Source: Providencia stuartii
GTDB lineage: Bacteria; Pseudomonadota; Gammaproteobacteria; Enterobacterales; Enterobacteriaceae
DNA length: 64,000 nucleotides
Assembly (NCBI RefSeq): GCF_029277985.1
Contig: NZ_CP119546.1
Coordinates: 3,100,001-3,164,000, forward strand
Direction: 5' to 3'
Shown here: positions 20,838 through 31,071 of the stretch, in pieces
Numbering within the stretch: the first letter of the stretch is position 1
Layout: every line of letters starts with the position of its first letter
Notes under the pieces: generated by a model
Told to the model about the DNA's origin: nothing
What the model saw: the letters and a program-made list of their open reading frames with translations, nothing else
Database searches by the model: none
Program-made: the position numbers and the translations under genes

Positions 20838-22579
20838 TGGCTAAACTGTATCTTATGTAATTGAGCATAGGCACCATTTTTAGCCAATAATTCTTTATGG
20901 TTACCACGTTCAATAATACGACCATCTTGGACAACGACAATTTCATCCGCGTTCTCAATCGTCGATAAGCGGTGAGCAATCACTAAAGATGTTCTATTTT
21001 TTTGCAATTCATCTAACGCGGCTTGAATCGCTCTTTCAGATTCCGTATCAAGCGCTGATGTTGCTTCATCCAAGATCAGGATCGGTGCATCGCGCAGTAA
21101 TGCTCTCGCAATTGCGATACGTTGGCGCTGCCCTCCAGATAACATCACCCCATTTTCGCCAATAACCGTATCTAATCCCTTATCAAGTTTTGAGATAAAG
21201 TCCATCGCATAAGCCATCTCTGCTGCTTTTTCAATTTGTTCGCGGCTAAAACGCCCATCGGTAGCATAAGCGATGTTGTTCGCAATAGTGTCATTGAATA
21301 AATAAACGTGTTGCGATACTAAAGCAACTTGGCTACGAAGTGACTCCAGCGTGTATTCTTTGATATCGTGGCCATCAATATAAATACTGCCTTTATCAAT
21401 ATCATAAAAACGCGTAATCAAATTGGCGATGGTAGATTTACCAGAACCTGAACGCCCGACTAAAGCAACAGATTTACCTGCGGGTAAAGTGAAAGAAATA
21501 TCCTCTAATGCTGGATGCTCTTTCGTCGCATAGGTAAAGGTCACATTTTTAAACTCAATATCCCCCTTCACATTCGAGAGTACTTTAGTTCCTTCATCTT
21601 TTTCTTGTTCACTGTCTAAAATCGCAAACAGCGTTTGGCATGCAGCCATACCACGTTGAAATTGAGAGTTAACATTAGTTAAAGATTTCAAAGGGCGCAT
21701 TAATGCAAACATTGATGAAAAGACAACCGCAATAGTTCCCGACGTTAATTGCTCACGAATCTCAGGGAAGCTTGCTGCATATAAAACAAATGCCAGTGCA
21801 AAAGAGGCAATTAACTGGATGATAGGATCTGAAATCGCCGATGCGGTAACCATTTTCATCGACTGGCTACGCATATTATTACTGACTTTATTAAAGCGCT
21901 CAGTTTCAACTTTCTGTCCACCAAAAATTAAAACTTCTTTATGCCCTTTTAGCATTTGTTCAGCACTGGCCGTCACATGCCCCATGCCTGTTTGCATATT
22001 TTTGCTGATCTTACGAAACCGCTTTGAAACGATACGGATCGTAATCGAGACAATAGGTGCGATAACAATCAGAATGAGGGACAGTTGCCAGCTATAATAG
22101 AACATCATCGCAAATAAACCGATGATGTATGCGCTTTCGCGAATAATGGTGATTAATGCACCGGAAGATGATGCTGCAACCTGTTCAGAGTCATAGGTAA
22201 TACGGGACAGTAGCGTGCCAGTTGATTGTTGATCAAAAAAGCTGACTGGCATCCCCATCATATGGCGGAATAACCTACGGCGCATACTCATGACGACTTG
22301 CCCAGAAACCCAAGAAACACAATAGGTCGAAACAAAACTGGACAATCCGCGGATAACAATTAGACCTAACACCGCAATAGGGAGCCATTTTAAAACGTCA
22401 TTATCTGCTTTATCAAACCCTTCATCGAGTAAAGGTTTTAATAAAGAAATCATAAACGCATCCCCTGCTGCGTTGATGATCAAGGCAATAGCTGCAACAA
22501 CCAAACCCGCTTTAAACGGCGAAATAGTAGGCCATAACCGGCGAAACGTTTGTCGTGTCGAAAGGTCTTTATCAATCAT
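20834..22579 (-). CDS. msbA: Lipid A flippase MsbA (ABC exporter)
   Basis: Homodimeric ABC exporter that flips lipid A-core across the inner membrane for delivery to the Lpt system. The 581 residues (E. coli 582) hold an N-terminal six-helix membrane domain (about residues 20-320) and a nucleotide-binding domain. Walker A is GRSGSGKST, the ABC signature [16 protein letters not shown], and Walker [13 protein letters not shown], followed by the H-loop in VIAHRLST. It follows comEC by 35 bases and overlaps lpxK by four, as in E. coli. Confidence 0.98.
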   Translation of the reverse strand: MIDKDLSTRQTFRRLWPTISPFKAGLVVAAIALIINAAGDAFMISLLKPLLDEGFDKADNDVLKWLPIAVLGLIVIRGLSSFVSTYCVSWVSGQVVMSMRRRLFRHMMGMPVSFFDQQSTGTLLSRITYDSEQVAASSSGALITIIRESAYIIGLFAMMFYYSWQLSLILIVIAPIVSITIRIVSKRFRKISKNMQTGMGHVTASAEQMLKGHKEVLIFGGQKVETERFNKVSNNMRSQSMKMVTASAISDPIIQLIASFALAFVLYAASFPEIREQLTSGTIAVVFSSMFALMRPLKSLTNVNSQFQRGMAACQTLFAILDSEQEKDEGTKVLSNVKGDIEFKNVTFTYATKEHPALEDISFTLPAGKSVALVGRSGSGKSTIANLITRFYDIDKGSIYIDGHDIKEYTLESLRSQVALVSQHVYLFNDTIANNIAYATDGRFSREQIEKAAEMAYAMDFISKLDKGLDTVIGENGVMLSGGQRQRIAIARALLRDAPILILDEATSALDTESERAIQAALDELQKNRTSLVIAHRLSTIENADEIVVVQDGRIIERGNHKELLAKNGAYAQLHKIQFSQ

Positions 22580-22614
22580 ATTATTATTACCAAACTTAAT
22601 GTAAGCGCACTATT

Positions 22615-24936
22615 CTACTCGGGAAATGTCAGATCACCAAACCAGAGATGATACCAGCGCGGATGTATTTCCTGTCTATACCGAGCTATTTGTAATTTTT
22701 CTTTTTTAAACCAAGCGGTTATCTGTCCAGATTCCGCCGTGTTAATCCATTTAATATTACTGTGTTTGTACCGTAAATACACTTTATGCGATGGTATTTT
22801 CCAAGGGCTGTATCTTGCAGAAGAGACTAATACCACCTTTGGTGAAACGGTTCTAATGAATAATGAGGTTGATGAAGTATTGCTACCATGGTGTGGTGCA
22901 AACAGAATATCTGAATCTAATTGATGCTTATAAAGTGCGGTGATCGCTTTTTCTCCCTGATTTTCTATATCACCTGTCAGTAAAACTTTATGCTTTCCAT
23001 CACTCAACATAATGACACAAGAATCATTATTGTGTGACTTTTTAGATAACTGTTCCGGCCACAGTACTTCAAAATTCAGCTTGCCCCATTGCCAGCGCTG
23101 CCCTTTATAACAAGGAAGGTGCTTTTTACCGCCAAAACTGCTGCGTATATTTAACCAAGGGTATTGCCTAGTTAGGAAATTAACACCACCAGTATGATCG
23201 AGATGGTTATGACTCAAAATAATCCCCATAGGAATAATTTTTTTGCGTTTGAGGTAAGGGATTATCTGCCGTTGTGCATTATTTCCATCAGCCCAACGGT
23301 TTCCTGTATCATAGAGATACGCCACCCCATTTTGTTGTATAATGACGGCAAGCCCATGGCCTATATCAAGGGTAGTTAAGCTCCATTGTGGCTCCTCTTT
23401 ATCAGCGTTGTTCTCTGTCCCTATACATATCGCAATAATACAACCTAATAATCCAATATAAGATTTATACCAACCAAATGTGATAAATCCGCCGATTAGC
23501 CAACAAAATAAAAAGAGCCATACTGATATTGATGGTAGCTCAAACCAAAAATGACTTAACCCCTTTAATGGCTTTATGCCTAGCGATATGATCCTATCGA
23601 TAAGCTGTAAAATAAACTGATGGATATCAGGTACTGGAAACGGCAACAATAGAAATGATAACAAAATGAAAGGAACAACTAACCATGACACAATTGGCAC
23701 TAACCATAAATTAGCCCAAAAATTCATTAAGTTAAAACCTTGAAATAGCATGATTTGTATTGGCGCTAATAAGATTAATAACCCGACTTGTAGATGAATA
23801 AAGGGAATAATCCATCGCATCATTTTAGGGTAATGAGAATATGACGCCAAAGGGAATAATTGGAACCAATATAAAATGGCTAACACCGCAAAACTGGACA
23901 GCCAAAAACTATCAGACAATATTGCTAAAGGGTCCGCCGCAATAATTAGCCCGATACTCCAGATTGCCCATTGCCATGAGAAATAACGGCTATTTTGCTG
24001 TGTAATATATATCCATAACCCTAATGCAATTAGGGCTCTTACCGCAGGAATCGCGAAGCCTGAAATCCATCCATAAAGCCCAGCAAAAATAAAACCGATG
24101 ACAATCGGTATGTTAGGATTAATGAAGTAACGGGGAAGTCGGTAAAGTAAAAGCCGCGCAATCCAATAGCCTAAAAGATAAGATAAACCAATATGTAAAC
24201 CAGATATCGCAATCAGATGACTCACACCCGTATTTTGCAACAGCGTGGATAACTCTGTTGTTAATAACCCGCGTTCTCCAAACATTAATGCATAAGTGAT
24301 ACCTGCATTTTCTAATATGGATATATTCTTCTTGTACGACTCGATGATGTTATGTCTAGGTGAGCACTGGGAATTAATCACTGTAGATTGTGAGCTTTTT
24401 AATTTCCCTATAATACGTTGAGATAAGCGATAACGTTGTTGGTCGAATCCTCCTTCATTCAAAGAGGCATGTAATGGGTTTAAACGCGCATTAATCCGCC
24501 AAGACTGCCCTTCACAAAGTTTATTATTCGTTTTACCTTTCGCTTGCCATACCGCATAAAGTGGAGGAAAAACAAATTTTCCCTCTATTTTATCTATTCT
24601 GACCTTGATTTTCCCTTTCTCTTGATTGAATAAAGGAGAACTGATAATCGTAATATCTAAAGGTTGATACCGTTGAGATAAGAGATTTATTTTTTCGATA
24701 ACCTCATTTGCATGCCAACATGCCCATATAAAAGAGATGATGATTAAAATAAAAAACTTTAAATTGCGTTGGGCTTTAATAAAAGCGAAGAAAAGCAATA
24801 AAATTATTAATAAATAATTTATTTGGGGAATATCATGAATAAATAAAATAGGTAGTGCGCCTATGAAAATGGCTATTGCTGCTAAAGTATAGGAAAGTTT
24901 TCCCCCTCGAAAAAGCGCCAACCAACTTTCAAGCAT
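22615..24936 (-). CDS. ycaI: ComEC/Rec2-family DNA uptake channel (YcaI)
   Basis: Large inner-membrane protein related to the ComEC channel that imports single-stranded DNA in naturally competent bacteria. The 773 residues have an N-terminal membrane segment pair, an OB-like domain (about 90-190), a competence domain with many membrane segments starting near THLIAISGLHIG-type sequence (here VSHLIAISGLHIGLSYLLGY), and a C-terminal metallo-beta-lactamase-like domain. That domain keeps SHNHLDHTGGV and LLTGDIENQGE and PHHGSNTSS, so a metal site could be intact. GAGG precedes the ATG. The gene is very AT-rich. A perfect inverted repeat (24999-25019) and a TTAG tandem repeat lie upstream. Competence has not been shown for most enterobacteria carrying it. 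Confidence 0.92.
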   Translation of the reverse strand: MLESWLALFRGGKLSYTLAAIAIFIGALPILFIHDIPQINYLLIILLLFFAFIKAQRNLKFFILIIISFIWACWHANEVIEKINLLSQRYQPLDITIISSPLFNQEKGKIKVRIDKIEGKFVFPPLYAVWQAKGKTNNKLCEGQSWRINARLNPLHASLNEGGFDQQRYRLSQRIIGKLKSSQSTVINSQCSPRHNIIESYKKNISILENAGITYALMFGERGLLTTELSTLLQNTGVSHLIAISGLHIGLSYLLGYWIARLLLYRLPRYFINPNIPIVIGFIFAGLYGWISGFAIPAVRALIALGLWIYITQQNSRYFSWQWAIWSIGLIIAADPLAILSDSFWLSSFAVLAILYWFQLFPLASYSHYPKMMRWIIPFIHLQVGLLILLAPIQIMLFQGFNLMNFWANLWLVPIVSWLVVPFILLSFLLLPFPVPDIHQFILQLIDRIISLGIKPLKGLSHFWFELPSISVWLFLFCWLIGGFITFGWYKSYIGLLGCIIAICIGTENNADKEEPQWSLTTLDIGHGLAVIIQQNGVAYLYDTGNRWADGNNAQRQIIPYLKRKKIIPMGIILSHNHLDHTGGVNFLTRQYPWLNIRSSFGGKKHLPCYKGQRWQWGKLNFEVLWPEQLSKKSHNNDSCVIMLSDGKHKVLLTGDIENQGEKAITALYKHQLDSDILFAPHHGSNTSSTSLFIRTVSPKVVLVSSARYSPWKIPSHKVYLRYKHSNIKWINTAESGQITAWFKKEKLQIARYRQEIHPRWYHLWFGDLTFPE

Positions 24937-24998
24937 AGTATCGCCTCTCAGTACGCCACGTGAATAATTAGCATACTTAGGCCAATAATATTAATAAA

Positions 24999-25019
24999 CG
25001 TATCATAATCAATGATACG
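24999..25019. promoter_or_regulatory. Perfect inverted repeat upstream of ycaI/comEC
   Basis: Arms CGTATCAT (24999-25006) and ATGATACG (25012-25019) are separated by AATCA. It lies about 65-80 bases before the ycaI start, where an operator or a leader hairpin would sit. No known regulator is assigned. Confidence 0.4.
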
Positions 25020-25143
25020 AGCAGCTTCCCAGTTATGAATGCAAATCAGAAAAATGTGTTCTTTTTTAAGTGCGCCTTCGCAAATTGCGAATAATTTTCT
25101 TATTTAAGAAGCAAACCTCTCTACTTACCATTTATTTATTTGT

Positions 25144-25174
<31 letters not shown>

Positions 25175-25179
25175 AATAA

Positions 25180-25216
25180 TAAAAAACGGCGCTACATAAT
25201 GTAAACGCCGTTTTGA
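25180..25216 (-). terminator. Terminator of ihfB
   Basis: AAAACGGCG (25183-25191) pairs with CGCCGTTTT (25206-25214); the minus strand then runs into TTTTTTATTATT. It lies about 28 bases beyond the ihfB stop. Confidence 0.9.
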
Positions 25217-25241
25217 ACTAATAATTAAGATTTATAGTCAA

Positions 25242-25529
25242 TTACTGACCATAAATATTTACACGGTCACGTAATTCCTTACCGGGTTTAAAGTGAGGAA
25301 CGTATTTACCTTCCAACTCCACTTTGTCTCCAGTTTTTGGGTTACGCCCAACACGCGGAGCACGGTAGTGAAGAGAAAAACTGCCGAATCCGCGGACTTC
25401 TATACGTTCACCACCAGCCAGGGTATCTGCCATATGCTCGAGAATTTCTTTAACAGCTTCCTCGACCGTTTTTGCTGACAAATGAGATTGCTGGCTAGCC
25501 AGTCTTTCGATTAACTCAGACTTGGTCAT
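25242..25529 (-). CDS. ihfB: Integration host factor subunit beta
   Basis: Small DNA-bending protein that pairs with IhfA and acts as an architectural factor in transcription, recombination and nucleoid organisation. The 95 residues begin [17 protein letters not shown], and the beta-arm with its intercalating proline is in [24 protein letters not shown] precedes the ATG at 25529. It lies 54 bases after rpsA and before ycaI, the E. coli order. Confidence 0.98.
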   Translation of the reverse strand: MTKSELIERLASQQSHLSAKTVEEAVKEILEHMADTLAGGERIEVRGFGSFSLHYRAPRVGRNPKTGDKVELEGKYVPHFKPGKELRDRVNIYGQ

Positions 25530-25583
25530 AGTACCTCCCTAAACTACCGTTACGAAGGGGCAACTTTCGTGCCCCCACCTTAA

Positions 25584-27257
25584 TTATTCGCCTTTAGCTG
25601 CTTTGAAAGCTTCAGCCATTGCGTTGTTACCAAAGCTAGTATCTTCTTGCTTGTTCACAGTAGCGATAGCGTCTTTTTCATCAGCTTCGTCTTTTGCACG
25701 AACAGACAGATTGATTACACGGTTTTTACGGTCAACACCCGTGTATTTAGCTTCAACATCATCACCTACTTTCAGAACCTGTGTTGCATCTTCAACACGG
25801 TCACGTGAAGCTTCAGAAGCACGTAGGTAACCTTCAACGCCCAGAGTCAGCTCAACAGTTGCACCTTTAGCGTCAACTGCGATAACTTTACCAGTTACGA
25901 TTGCGCCTTTCTTAGTTGCTGCTAAGTAGTTGTTGAATGGATCTTCAGCTAACTGCTTAACACCTAGAGAAATACGCTCACGCTCTGCATCGACTTGCAG
26001 AACAACAGCTGCGATTTCGTCACCTTTTTTGTATTCACGAACTGCTTCTTCGCCTGCAACGTTCCAGGAGATGTCAGACAGGTGAACCAGGCCATCGATA
26101 CCGCCTTCCAGTCCGATGAAGATACCAAAGTCAGTGATTGACTTGATTTTACCTTCAACGCGGTCGCCTTTGTTGTGAGTTTCTGCAAATTGCTGCCATG
26201 GGTTAGATTTGCATTGTTTCAGGCCCAGGGAGATACGACGACGTTCTTCATCGATATCCAGAACCATAACTTCAACAACATCACCAACATTCACAACTTT
26301 AGATGGGTGGATGTTTTTGTTAGTCCAATCCATTTCTGAAACGTGAACCAGACCTTCAACGCCTTCTTCGATTTCTACGAAGCAACCATAGTCAGTCAGG
26401 TTAGTAACGCGACCAGTCAGTTTAGTACCTTCTGGGTAACGTTTAGCGATTGCGACCCAAGGATCTTCGCCCAGTTGTTTCAGACCCAGAGAAACACGAG
26501 TGCGCTCACGGTCGAATTTCAGAACTTTAACTGTGATTTCATCACCAACATTGACGATTTCGCTTGGGTGTTTAACACGTTTCCAAGCCATATCAGTGAT
26601 GTGCAGCAGGCCATCAACACCGCCGAGGTCAACGAATGCACCGTAGTCAGTAAGGTTCTTAACGATACCTTTAACTTCCATGCCTTCTTGCAGATTTTCG
26701 AGCAGTTGATCACGTTCTGCGCTGCTTTCAAATTCAATTACAGCACGGCGAGAAACAACAACGTTGTTGCGTTTCTGATCCAGCTTAATAACTTTGAACT
26801 CTAGCTCTTTGCCTTCCAAGTGCGTAGTGTCACGAACTGGGCGAACGTCTACCAGTGAACCAGGTAAGAACGCACGGATGCCGTTCAGTTCAACAGTGAA
26901 ACCACCTTTAACTTTACCGTTGATAACACCAGTTACAGTTTCAGCTTCTTCGTAAGCTTTTTCCAGCATCAGCCATGCTTCATGACGTTTAGCTTTCTCA
27001 CGAGAAAGGATAGTTTCACCGAAACCATCTTCAACTGCATCCAGAGCTACGTCGATTTCGTCGCCAACTTGGATTTCTAGCTCACCCTGAGCATTTTTGA
27101 ATTGTTCTACTGGGATAGCAGATTCAGATTTCAGACCTGCGTCAACTAGAACAACGTCTTTATCGATGGCAACAACTGTACCACGGACGATAGAACCAGG
27201 ACGGGTTTCAATATTCTGCAGGGATTCTTCAAAGAGTTGAGCAAAAGATTCTGTCAT
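25584..27257 (-). CDS. rpsA: 30S ribosomal protein S1
   Basis: The largest ribosomal protein; it binds mRNA leaders and helps unstructured recruitment to the 30S subunit. The 557 residues equal E. coli S1 and contain six S1 (OB-fold) repeats, seen for example in [60 protein letters not shown] and [20 protein letters not shown]. The first two repeats bind the ribosome, the others bind RNA. The start at 27257 gives [13 protein letters not shown]; five upstream codons are open but belong to the leader. The only purine stretch before the ATG is GAAG, a poor Shine-Dalgarno sequence, as is typical of this self-regulated gene. Confidence 0.98.
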   Translation of the reverse strand: MTESFAQLFEESLQNIETRPGSIVRGTVVAIDKDVVLVDAGLKSESAIPVEQFKNAQGELEIQVGDEIDVALDAVEDGFGETILSREKAKRHEAWLMLEKAYEEAETVTGVINGKVKGGFTVELNGIRAFLPGSLVDVRPVRDTTHLEGKELEFKVIKLDQKRNNVVVSRRAVIEFESSAERDQLLENLQEGMEVKGIVKNLTDYGAFVDLGGVDGLLHITDMAWKRVKHPSEIVNVGDEITVKVLKFDRERTRVSLGLKQLGEDPWVAIAKRYPEGTKLTGRVTNLTDYGCFVEIEEGVEGLVHVSEMDWTNKNIHPSKVVNVGDVVEVMVLDIDEERRRISLGLKQCKSNPWQQFAETHNKGDRVEGKIKSITDFGIFIGLEGGIDGLVHLSDISWNVAGEEAVREYKKGDEIAAVVLQVDAERERISLGVKQLAEDPFNNYLAATKKGAIVTGKVIAVDAKGATVELTLGVEGYLRASEASRDRVEDATQVLKVGDDVEAKYTGVDRKNRVINLSVRAKDEADEKDAIATVNKQEDTSFGNNAMAEAFKAAKGE

Positions 27258-27352
27258 ATTAATGATCTTCAAGGGTTTTTAATTAACGTCCATTCAGCTT
27301 CCGGCCAAATGGGGTTGTTTCACATACCCCACAACTTTCCATGTCATAAGGT
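27258..27352 (-). promoter_or_regulatory. Structured rpsA leader (S1 autoregulation region)
   Basis: The 95 bases before rpsA closely resemble the E. coli rpsA leader, including GGAAAGTTGTGGGGTATG, GAAACAACCCCA and GAAGCTGAATGGACGTT on the minus strand, which can form hairpins, and a weak GAAG in place of a Shine-Dalgarno sequence. In gammaproteobacteria this leader folds into hairpins and is repressed by S1. The function here is inferred from that similarity. Confidence 0.65.
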
Positions 27353-27432
27353 TGCTACCATGTTGAACTAAAAATCAACATAGTATTAAGTGCGTATACT
27401 ATCTACATTATAAGCTAAAATACAGCCAATTA

Positions 27433-28116
27433 TTAAGATAATTGTAGAATTTTTTTCGCATAGGCCTGTGCTTTTTCAATGACTTCCCCAATAGACATAC
27501 TTGTGGAATCCAGTATTAAAGCATCCTTCGCGGCGACTAAAGGCGCAACTTTACGGTTACGATCCCGATAATCACGTTCTTGTATTTCGGTCAAAAGTCG
27601 TTCAAAGTTAACATCAAACCCTTTTTCCTGCAACTGCTTCATACGTCGATGAGCTCGCTCTTCGGCAGAGGCATCCAGGAAAATTTTGACTGGCGCATCA
27701 GGAAAAACAACGGTTCCCATATCACGGCCATCCGCAATCAGCCCAGGCATAGCCCTAAAAGCGCGCTGACGGCGCAGCAAAGCTTCCCTTACGCGGGGGA
27801 AAGCCGCTATTTGTGATGCTGTCTTACCGACATCTTCAGTACGAATTTGATTTGAAACATCTTCGCCTTCTAAAATCACTTTTAACTGGTCTTCTTCAGG
27901 TACAAAGCGTACATCGAGATTTGCCGCTAAAGGCACTAACGCATCTTCTGACTGAATATCAACATGATGATGCAGTGCTGCTAATGCGAGAACGCGATAA
28001 ATAGCGCCAGAATCTAAGAGTTGCCATCCAAACTGATTTGCCAGCGCTTGGCATAATGTACCTTTACCAGCTCCGCTTGGTCCATCAACGGTGATTACAG
28101 GGGCTACAGCCACCAT
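27433..28116 (-). CDS. cmk: Cytidylate kinase
   Basis: Phosphorylates CMP and dCMP to the diphosphates with ATP, a salvage step for pyrimidine nucleotides. The 227 residues equal E. coli Cmk. The P-loop is [17 protein letters not shown]; the substrate-binding region [20 protein letters not shown] and the lid arginines in [12 protein letters not shown] are present. AAGGAGA precedes the ATG. It is followed on the same strand by rpsA after a spacer that holds the rpsA promoter and leader. Confidence 0.97.
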   Translation of the reverse strand: MVAVAPVITVDGPSGAGKGTLCQALANQFGWQLLDSGAIYRVLALAALHHHVDIQSEDALVPLAANLDVRFVPEEDQLKVILEGEDVSNQIRTEDVGKTASQIAAFPRVREALLRRQRAFRAMPGLIADGRDMGTVVFPDAPVKIFLDASAEERAHRRMKQLQEKGFDVNFERLLTEIQERDYRDRNRKVAPLVAAKDALILDSTSMSIGEVIEKAQAYAKKILQLS

Positions 28117-28270
28117 AAAAGGTCTCCTTCATCTGCAAGTGATTTAAGCACCTGCAATTAAAATCTGTGGCTGTATTATACCTACTCGACGATTTTGTGA
28201 AATAAGTGCTTGCCAATGAGTTAAAGAAAAAACCTAGACCAAATAACGTTAGCAACGATGAAATGAAGGC

Positions 28271-28305
28271 ACTGACTGACATTACGGCTATTTATGTCAG
28301 TCAGT
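28271..28305. other. Hairpin between aroA and cmk
   Basis: Arms ACTGACTGACAT (28271-28282) and ATGTCAGTCAGT (28294-28305) form a perfect 12-bp stem with an 11-base loop just after the aroA stop. No T tract follows on the minus strand, so it may slow or protect transcripts and is not a classical terminator. Confidence 0.6.
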
Positions 28306-28319
28306 CGATTGATTAAAAT

Positions 28320-29594
28320 TTAACTCAAACGTGCCAGCTGTTGGAAATAATCAGGGAATGTTTTTGCTGTACAGCCAGGATCAAGAATTGTCACTGGTGT
28401 ATCGGATAGAGCCACCAGTGAAAAACACATTGCAATTCGATGATCGTTGTACGTTTCAATTTCCGCATGCTGCAATTGTGCTGGAGGAACAATACGAATA
28501 AAATCATATCCTTCTTCAACTTCAGCACCGACTTTTCGTAATTCTGTCGCCATTGCATACAACCTGTCAGTTTCTTTTACACGCCAGTTGTAAATATTGC
28601 GGATCACGGTTTCCCCTTTCGCAAATAAGGCGACGGTACCAATTGTCATTGCCGCATCGGGGATAGCATTCATATCCATATCAATGCCACTAAGAGTCCC
28701 TCGTTCACACTCAACAAAGTCATCCCCCCAACGGATTGTCGCTCCCATTTTTTCCAGTACATTGGCAAATTTAGTATCACCCTGTAGGCTATTACGGCCA
28801 ATACCTGTCACCCTTACTGTTCCCCCTTTAATTGCCGCTGCGGCGAGGAAATAAGAAGCGGACGAAGCATCACCTTCAACCAAATATTCACCCGGTGATT
28901 GATACTGCTGTTGTCCCTGAATAATAAATTGCTGATATTGATGATTTTCTACTTTGACACCGAATGTATCCATCAATGCAAGCGTAATATCAATATAAGG
29001 TTTTGAAACCAAATCACCTGAAATCGTAATGACGGTATCTTTTTCCGCCAAGGGCGCTGCCATGAGAAGCGCGGTTAAAAATTGGCTGGAAACCGAACCA
29101 TCCACCGATATTGCGCCACCAGAAAAACCACCTCGTAAACGAATGGGGGGATAATTCTCTTGTTCTAAATATTCAATAACGGCCCCGCCTTCACGTAAAG
29201 CATCAACTAGATGCCCAATTGGGCGCTCTTTCATGCGAGGCTCGCCGGTTAGAATAATGTTATTCGCGGCTAACGAGAGTGCTGCCGTTAAAGGACGCAT
29301 TGCCGTACCCGCATTGCCTAGAAAAATATCTAATTGTTCTGGGTGACACAGAATGCCGCCAAGACCTTTAACACTGCAACGGGTTTTATCTTCAGACAAT
29401 TGATAATCAATACCTAATTGGCTTAATGCATTCAGCATATGGCGAATATCATCACTGTCTAATAAGTTTGTCAGCACCGTTGTGCCGTTAGCCATTGCCG
29501 CTAATAAAAGCGCTCGGTTCGATACACTTTTAGACCCTGGCAGGTTGATCGTTCCGTTGATTGAAGAGATAGGTTGTAATGTCAGGGATTGCAT
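28320..29594 (-). CDS. aroA: 3-phosphoshikimate 1-carboxyvinyltransferase (EPSP synthase)
   Basis: Sixth step of the shikimate pathway: it joins phosphoenolpyruvate to shikimate 3-phosphate, on the way to aromatic amino acids. The 424 residues match E. coli AroA (427). The N-terminal [20 protein letters not shown] and the glyphosate-site region [15 protein letters not shown] (with G, A, T and P at their usual places, so class I and glyphosate-sensitive by expectation) are intact. The start is ATG 29594 with GGAG about 12 bases before it; a TTG six codons earlier covers that GGAG and is less likely. It follows serC on the same strand, but a strong hairpin terminator lies between them. Confidence 0.97.
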   Translation of the reverse strand: MQSLTLQPISSINGTINLPGSKSVSNRALLLAAMANGTTVLTNLLDSDDIRHMLNALSQLGIDYQLSEDKTRCSVKGLGGILCHPEQLDIFLGNAGTAMRPLTAALSLAANNIILTGEPRMKERPIGHLVDALREGGAVIEYLEQENYPPIRLRGGFSGGAISVDGSVSSQFLTALLMAAPLAEKDTVITISGDLVSKPYIDITLALMDTFGVKVENHQYQQFIIQGQQQYQSPGEYLVEGDASSASYFLAAAAIKGGTVRVTGIGRNSLQGDTKFANVLEKMGATIRWGDDFVECERGTLSGIDMDMNAIPDAAMTIGTVALFAKGETVIRNIYNWRVKETDRLYAMATELRKVGAEVEEGYDFIRIVPPAQLQHAEIETYNDHRIAMCFSLVALSDTPVTILDPGCTAKTFPDYFQQLARLS

Positions 29595-29659
29595 AAAGCG
29601 CGGGTTCTCCAATACTGTTTTCCTAATAATTTATTATCGTTTTCAAAATAGAAGAGAGT

Positions 29660-29694
29660 AAAACCCGACCTAACATTCAATGCTTAGGTCGGGA
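29660..29694 (-). terminator. Terminator between serC and aroA
   Basis: CCCGACCTAA (29664-29673) pairs with TTAGGTCGGG (29684-29693); on the minus strand it is followed by TTTTAC. It probably ends part of the serC transcripts before aroA, reducing aroA expression. Confidence 0.8.
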
Positions 29695-29700
29695 AATCGA

Positions 29701-30789
29701 TTACGCGTGGCGACGTTCAAAGTCAGCCATAAAGTCAACAAGAGCTTGGACCCCAGCTAATGGCATTGCATTATAGATTGATGCACGCATACCACCAGAA
29801 ACACGGTGCCCTTTGAGTGACAATAGGCCTTGTGCTTTTGCTTCTTCAAGGAATTTTTCATCCAGTGCAGGGTTTTGCATTTGGAAAGGCACGTTCATCC
29901 ACGAACGATTTTCCACCGCGACTCGGTTGATATAAAACTCACTGTCATCGATTGCGTTATACAGTAATTGGGATTTTTCATAGTTACGTTTTGCCATCTC
30001 TTGCAGGCCGCCCTGTTCTTTTAACCATTTGAAAACCATGCCTGATAAGTACCAAGCAAAGGTAGGCGGTGTATTAAACATAGAGTCATATTTAGCCAGC
30101 ACCGTATAATCCAGCACGGAAGGTGTTTGTTTTGCTGCTTTACCGAGTAAATCTTCACGAATAATCACAATTGTTAGGCCGGCAGGACCAATATTTTTCT
30201 GTGCACCAGCGTAAACAACCCCGTAACGGCTAATATCGATAGGTTTAGAAAGAATGGATGATGAATAATCTGCAATAATGACTTTATCTTTAGGGAAATC
30301 AGGTTCTTCATGAATAGCGAGACCATCAATGGTTTCATTAGGGCAGTAGTGAACATAAGCTGCCTCTTGGCTTAATTGCCATTCACTCATCGGTTTAATA
30401 CCTAAAACACCGTCTTTTTCTTGTTTTACTTGAATAATATTAGGTGAGCAGTATTTTTGTGCTTCTTCTGCTGCTGATTCGGCCCAATATCCACCAACAA
30501 TATAGTCAGCGGTGGATTTATCGCCTAATAGATTCATCGGCAATGCCGCAAAATGACCGCGGGCACCCCCATGGCAAAATAACACTTTATAATTTTGTGG
30601 GATATTTAACAGATCACGTAGATTTTGCTCTGCTTCTTCTGCCACAGCAATAAAATCTTTACCGCGGTGGCTAACTTCCATGACAGAAACGCCCAAACCT
30701 TTCCAGTTACAAAACTCCTGTTCAGCACGACGCATGACCTCGACGGGTAGCATTGCAGGACCCGCACTGAAATTATAAACCTGACTCAT
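29701..30789 (-). CDS. serC: Phosphoserine aminotransferase
   Basis: Pyridoxal-phosphate enzyme of serine synthesis (3-phosphohydroxypyruvate to phosphoserine) that also acts in pyridoxine synthesis. The 362 residues equal E. coli SerC. The start at 30789 gives [15 protein letters not shown], with AGGGTG upstream; a GTG three codons earlier lies inside that ribosome binding site. The cofactor lysine is in [15 protein letters not shown], and the substrate-binding [10 protein letters not shown] is present. It precedes aroA as in E. coli, but on its upstream side the order changes: pgm-seqA follows here in place of ycaP-ycaO. Confidence 0.97.
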   Translation of the reverse strand: MSQVYNFSAGPAMLPVEVMRRAEQEFCNWKGLGVSVMEVSHRGKDFIAVAEEAEQNLRDLLNIPQNYKVLFCHGGARGHFAALPMNLLGDKSTADYIVGGYWAESAAEEAQKYCSPNIIQVKQEKDGVLGIKPMSEWQLSQEAAYVHYCPNETIDGLAIHEEPDFPKDKVIIADYSSSILSKPIDISRYGVVYAGAQKNIGPAGLTIVIIREDLLGKAAKQTPSVLDYTVLAKYDSMFNTPPTFAWYLSGMVFKWLKEQGGLQEMAKRNYEKSQLLYNAIDDSEFYINRVAVENRSWMNVPFQMQNPALDEKFLEEAKAQGLLSLKGHRVSGGMRASIYNAMPLAGVQALVDFMADFERRHA

Positions 30790-30999
30790 TGATTTCACCC
30801 TATCTTCAATTTCAACAATGTTTGTTAAATTAATTCAGTGACTATGGTTGTATCATCCCCCGTCGCTGGCTGCAACGGTTATTGTCGGGTTAGGCAGAAA
30901 TAGAATGAGGCGAATGAAAGGTAAAAAAAGAGCGGAATTTTGTTAATCGCGTCACAACAAATACCGTCACAATATTATCAAGCAATCGCAGGCTAAAAA

Positions 31000-31045
31000 A
31001 AAATAAAATCCCGATTATCGCTCGTTGGCCATAATCGGGATTTAA
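31000..31045 (-). terminator. Terminator of pgm
   Basis: A 13-bp perfect stem AAATCCCGATTAT (31006-31018) with ATAATCGGGATTT (31031-31043) is followed on the minus strand by TTATTTTTTTTTAGCC. It lies 28 bases beyond the pgm stop. Confidence 0.93.
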
Positions 31046-31071
31046 ATATTTTTCAGTGAATAACTGAGTGA

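Noticed and set aside
26343..26804. 153-residue plus-strand reading frame inside rpsA
   Set aside because: It is the antisense shadow of repeated S1 domains; its Phe/Asn-rich composition follows from that.
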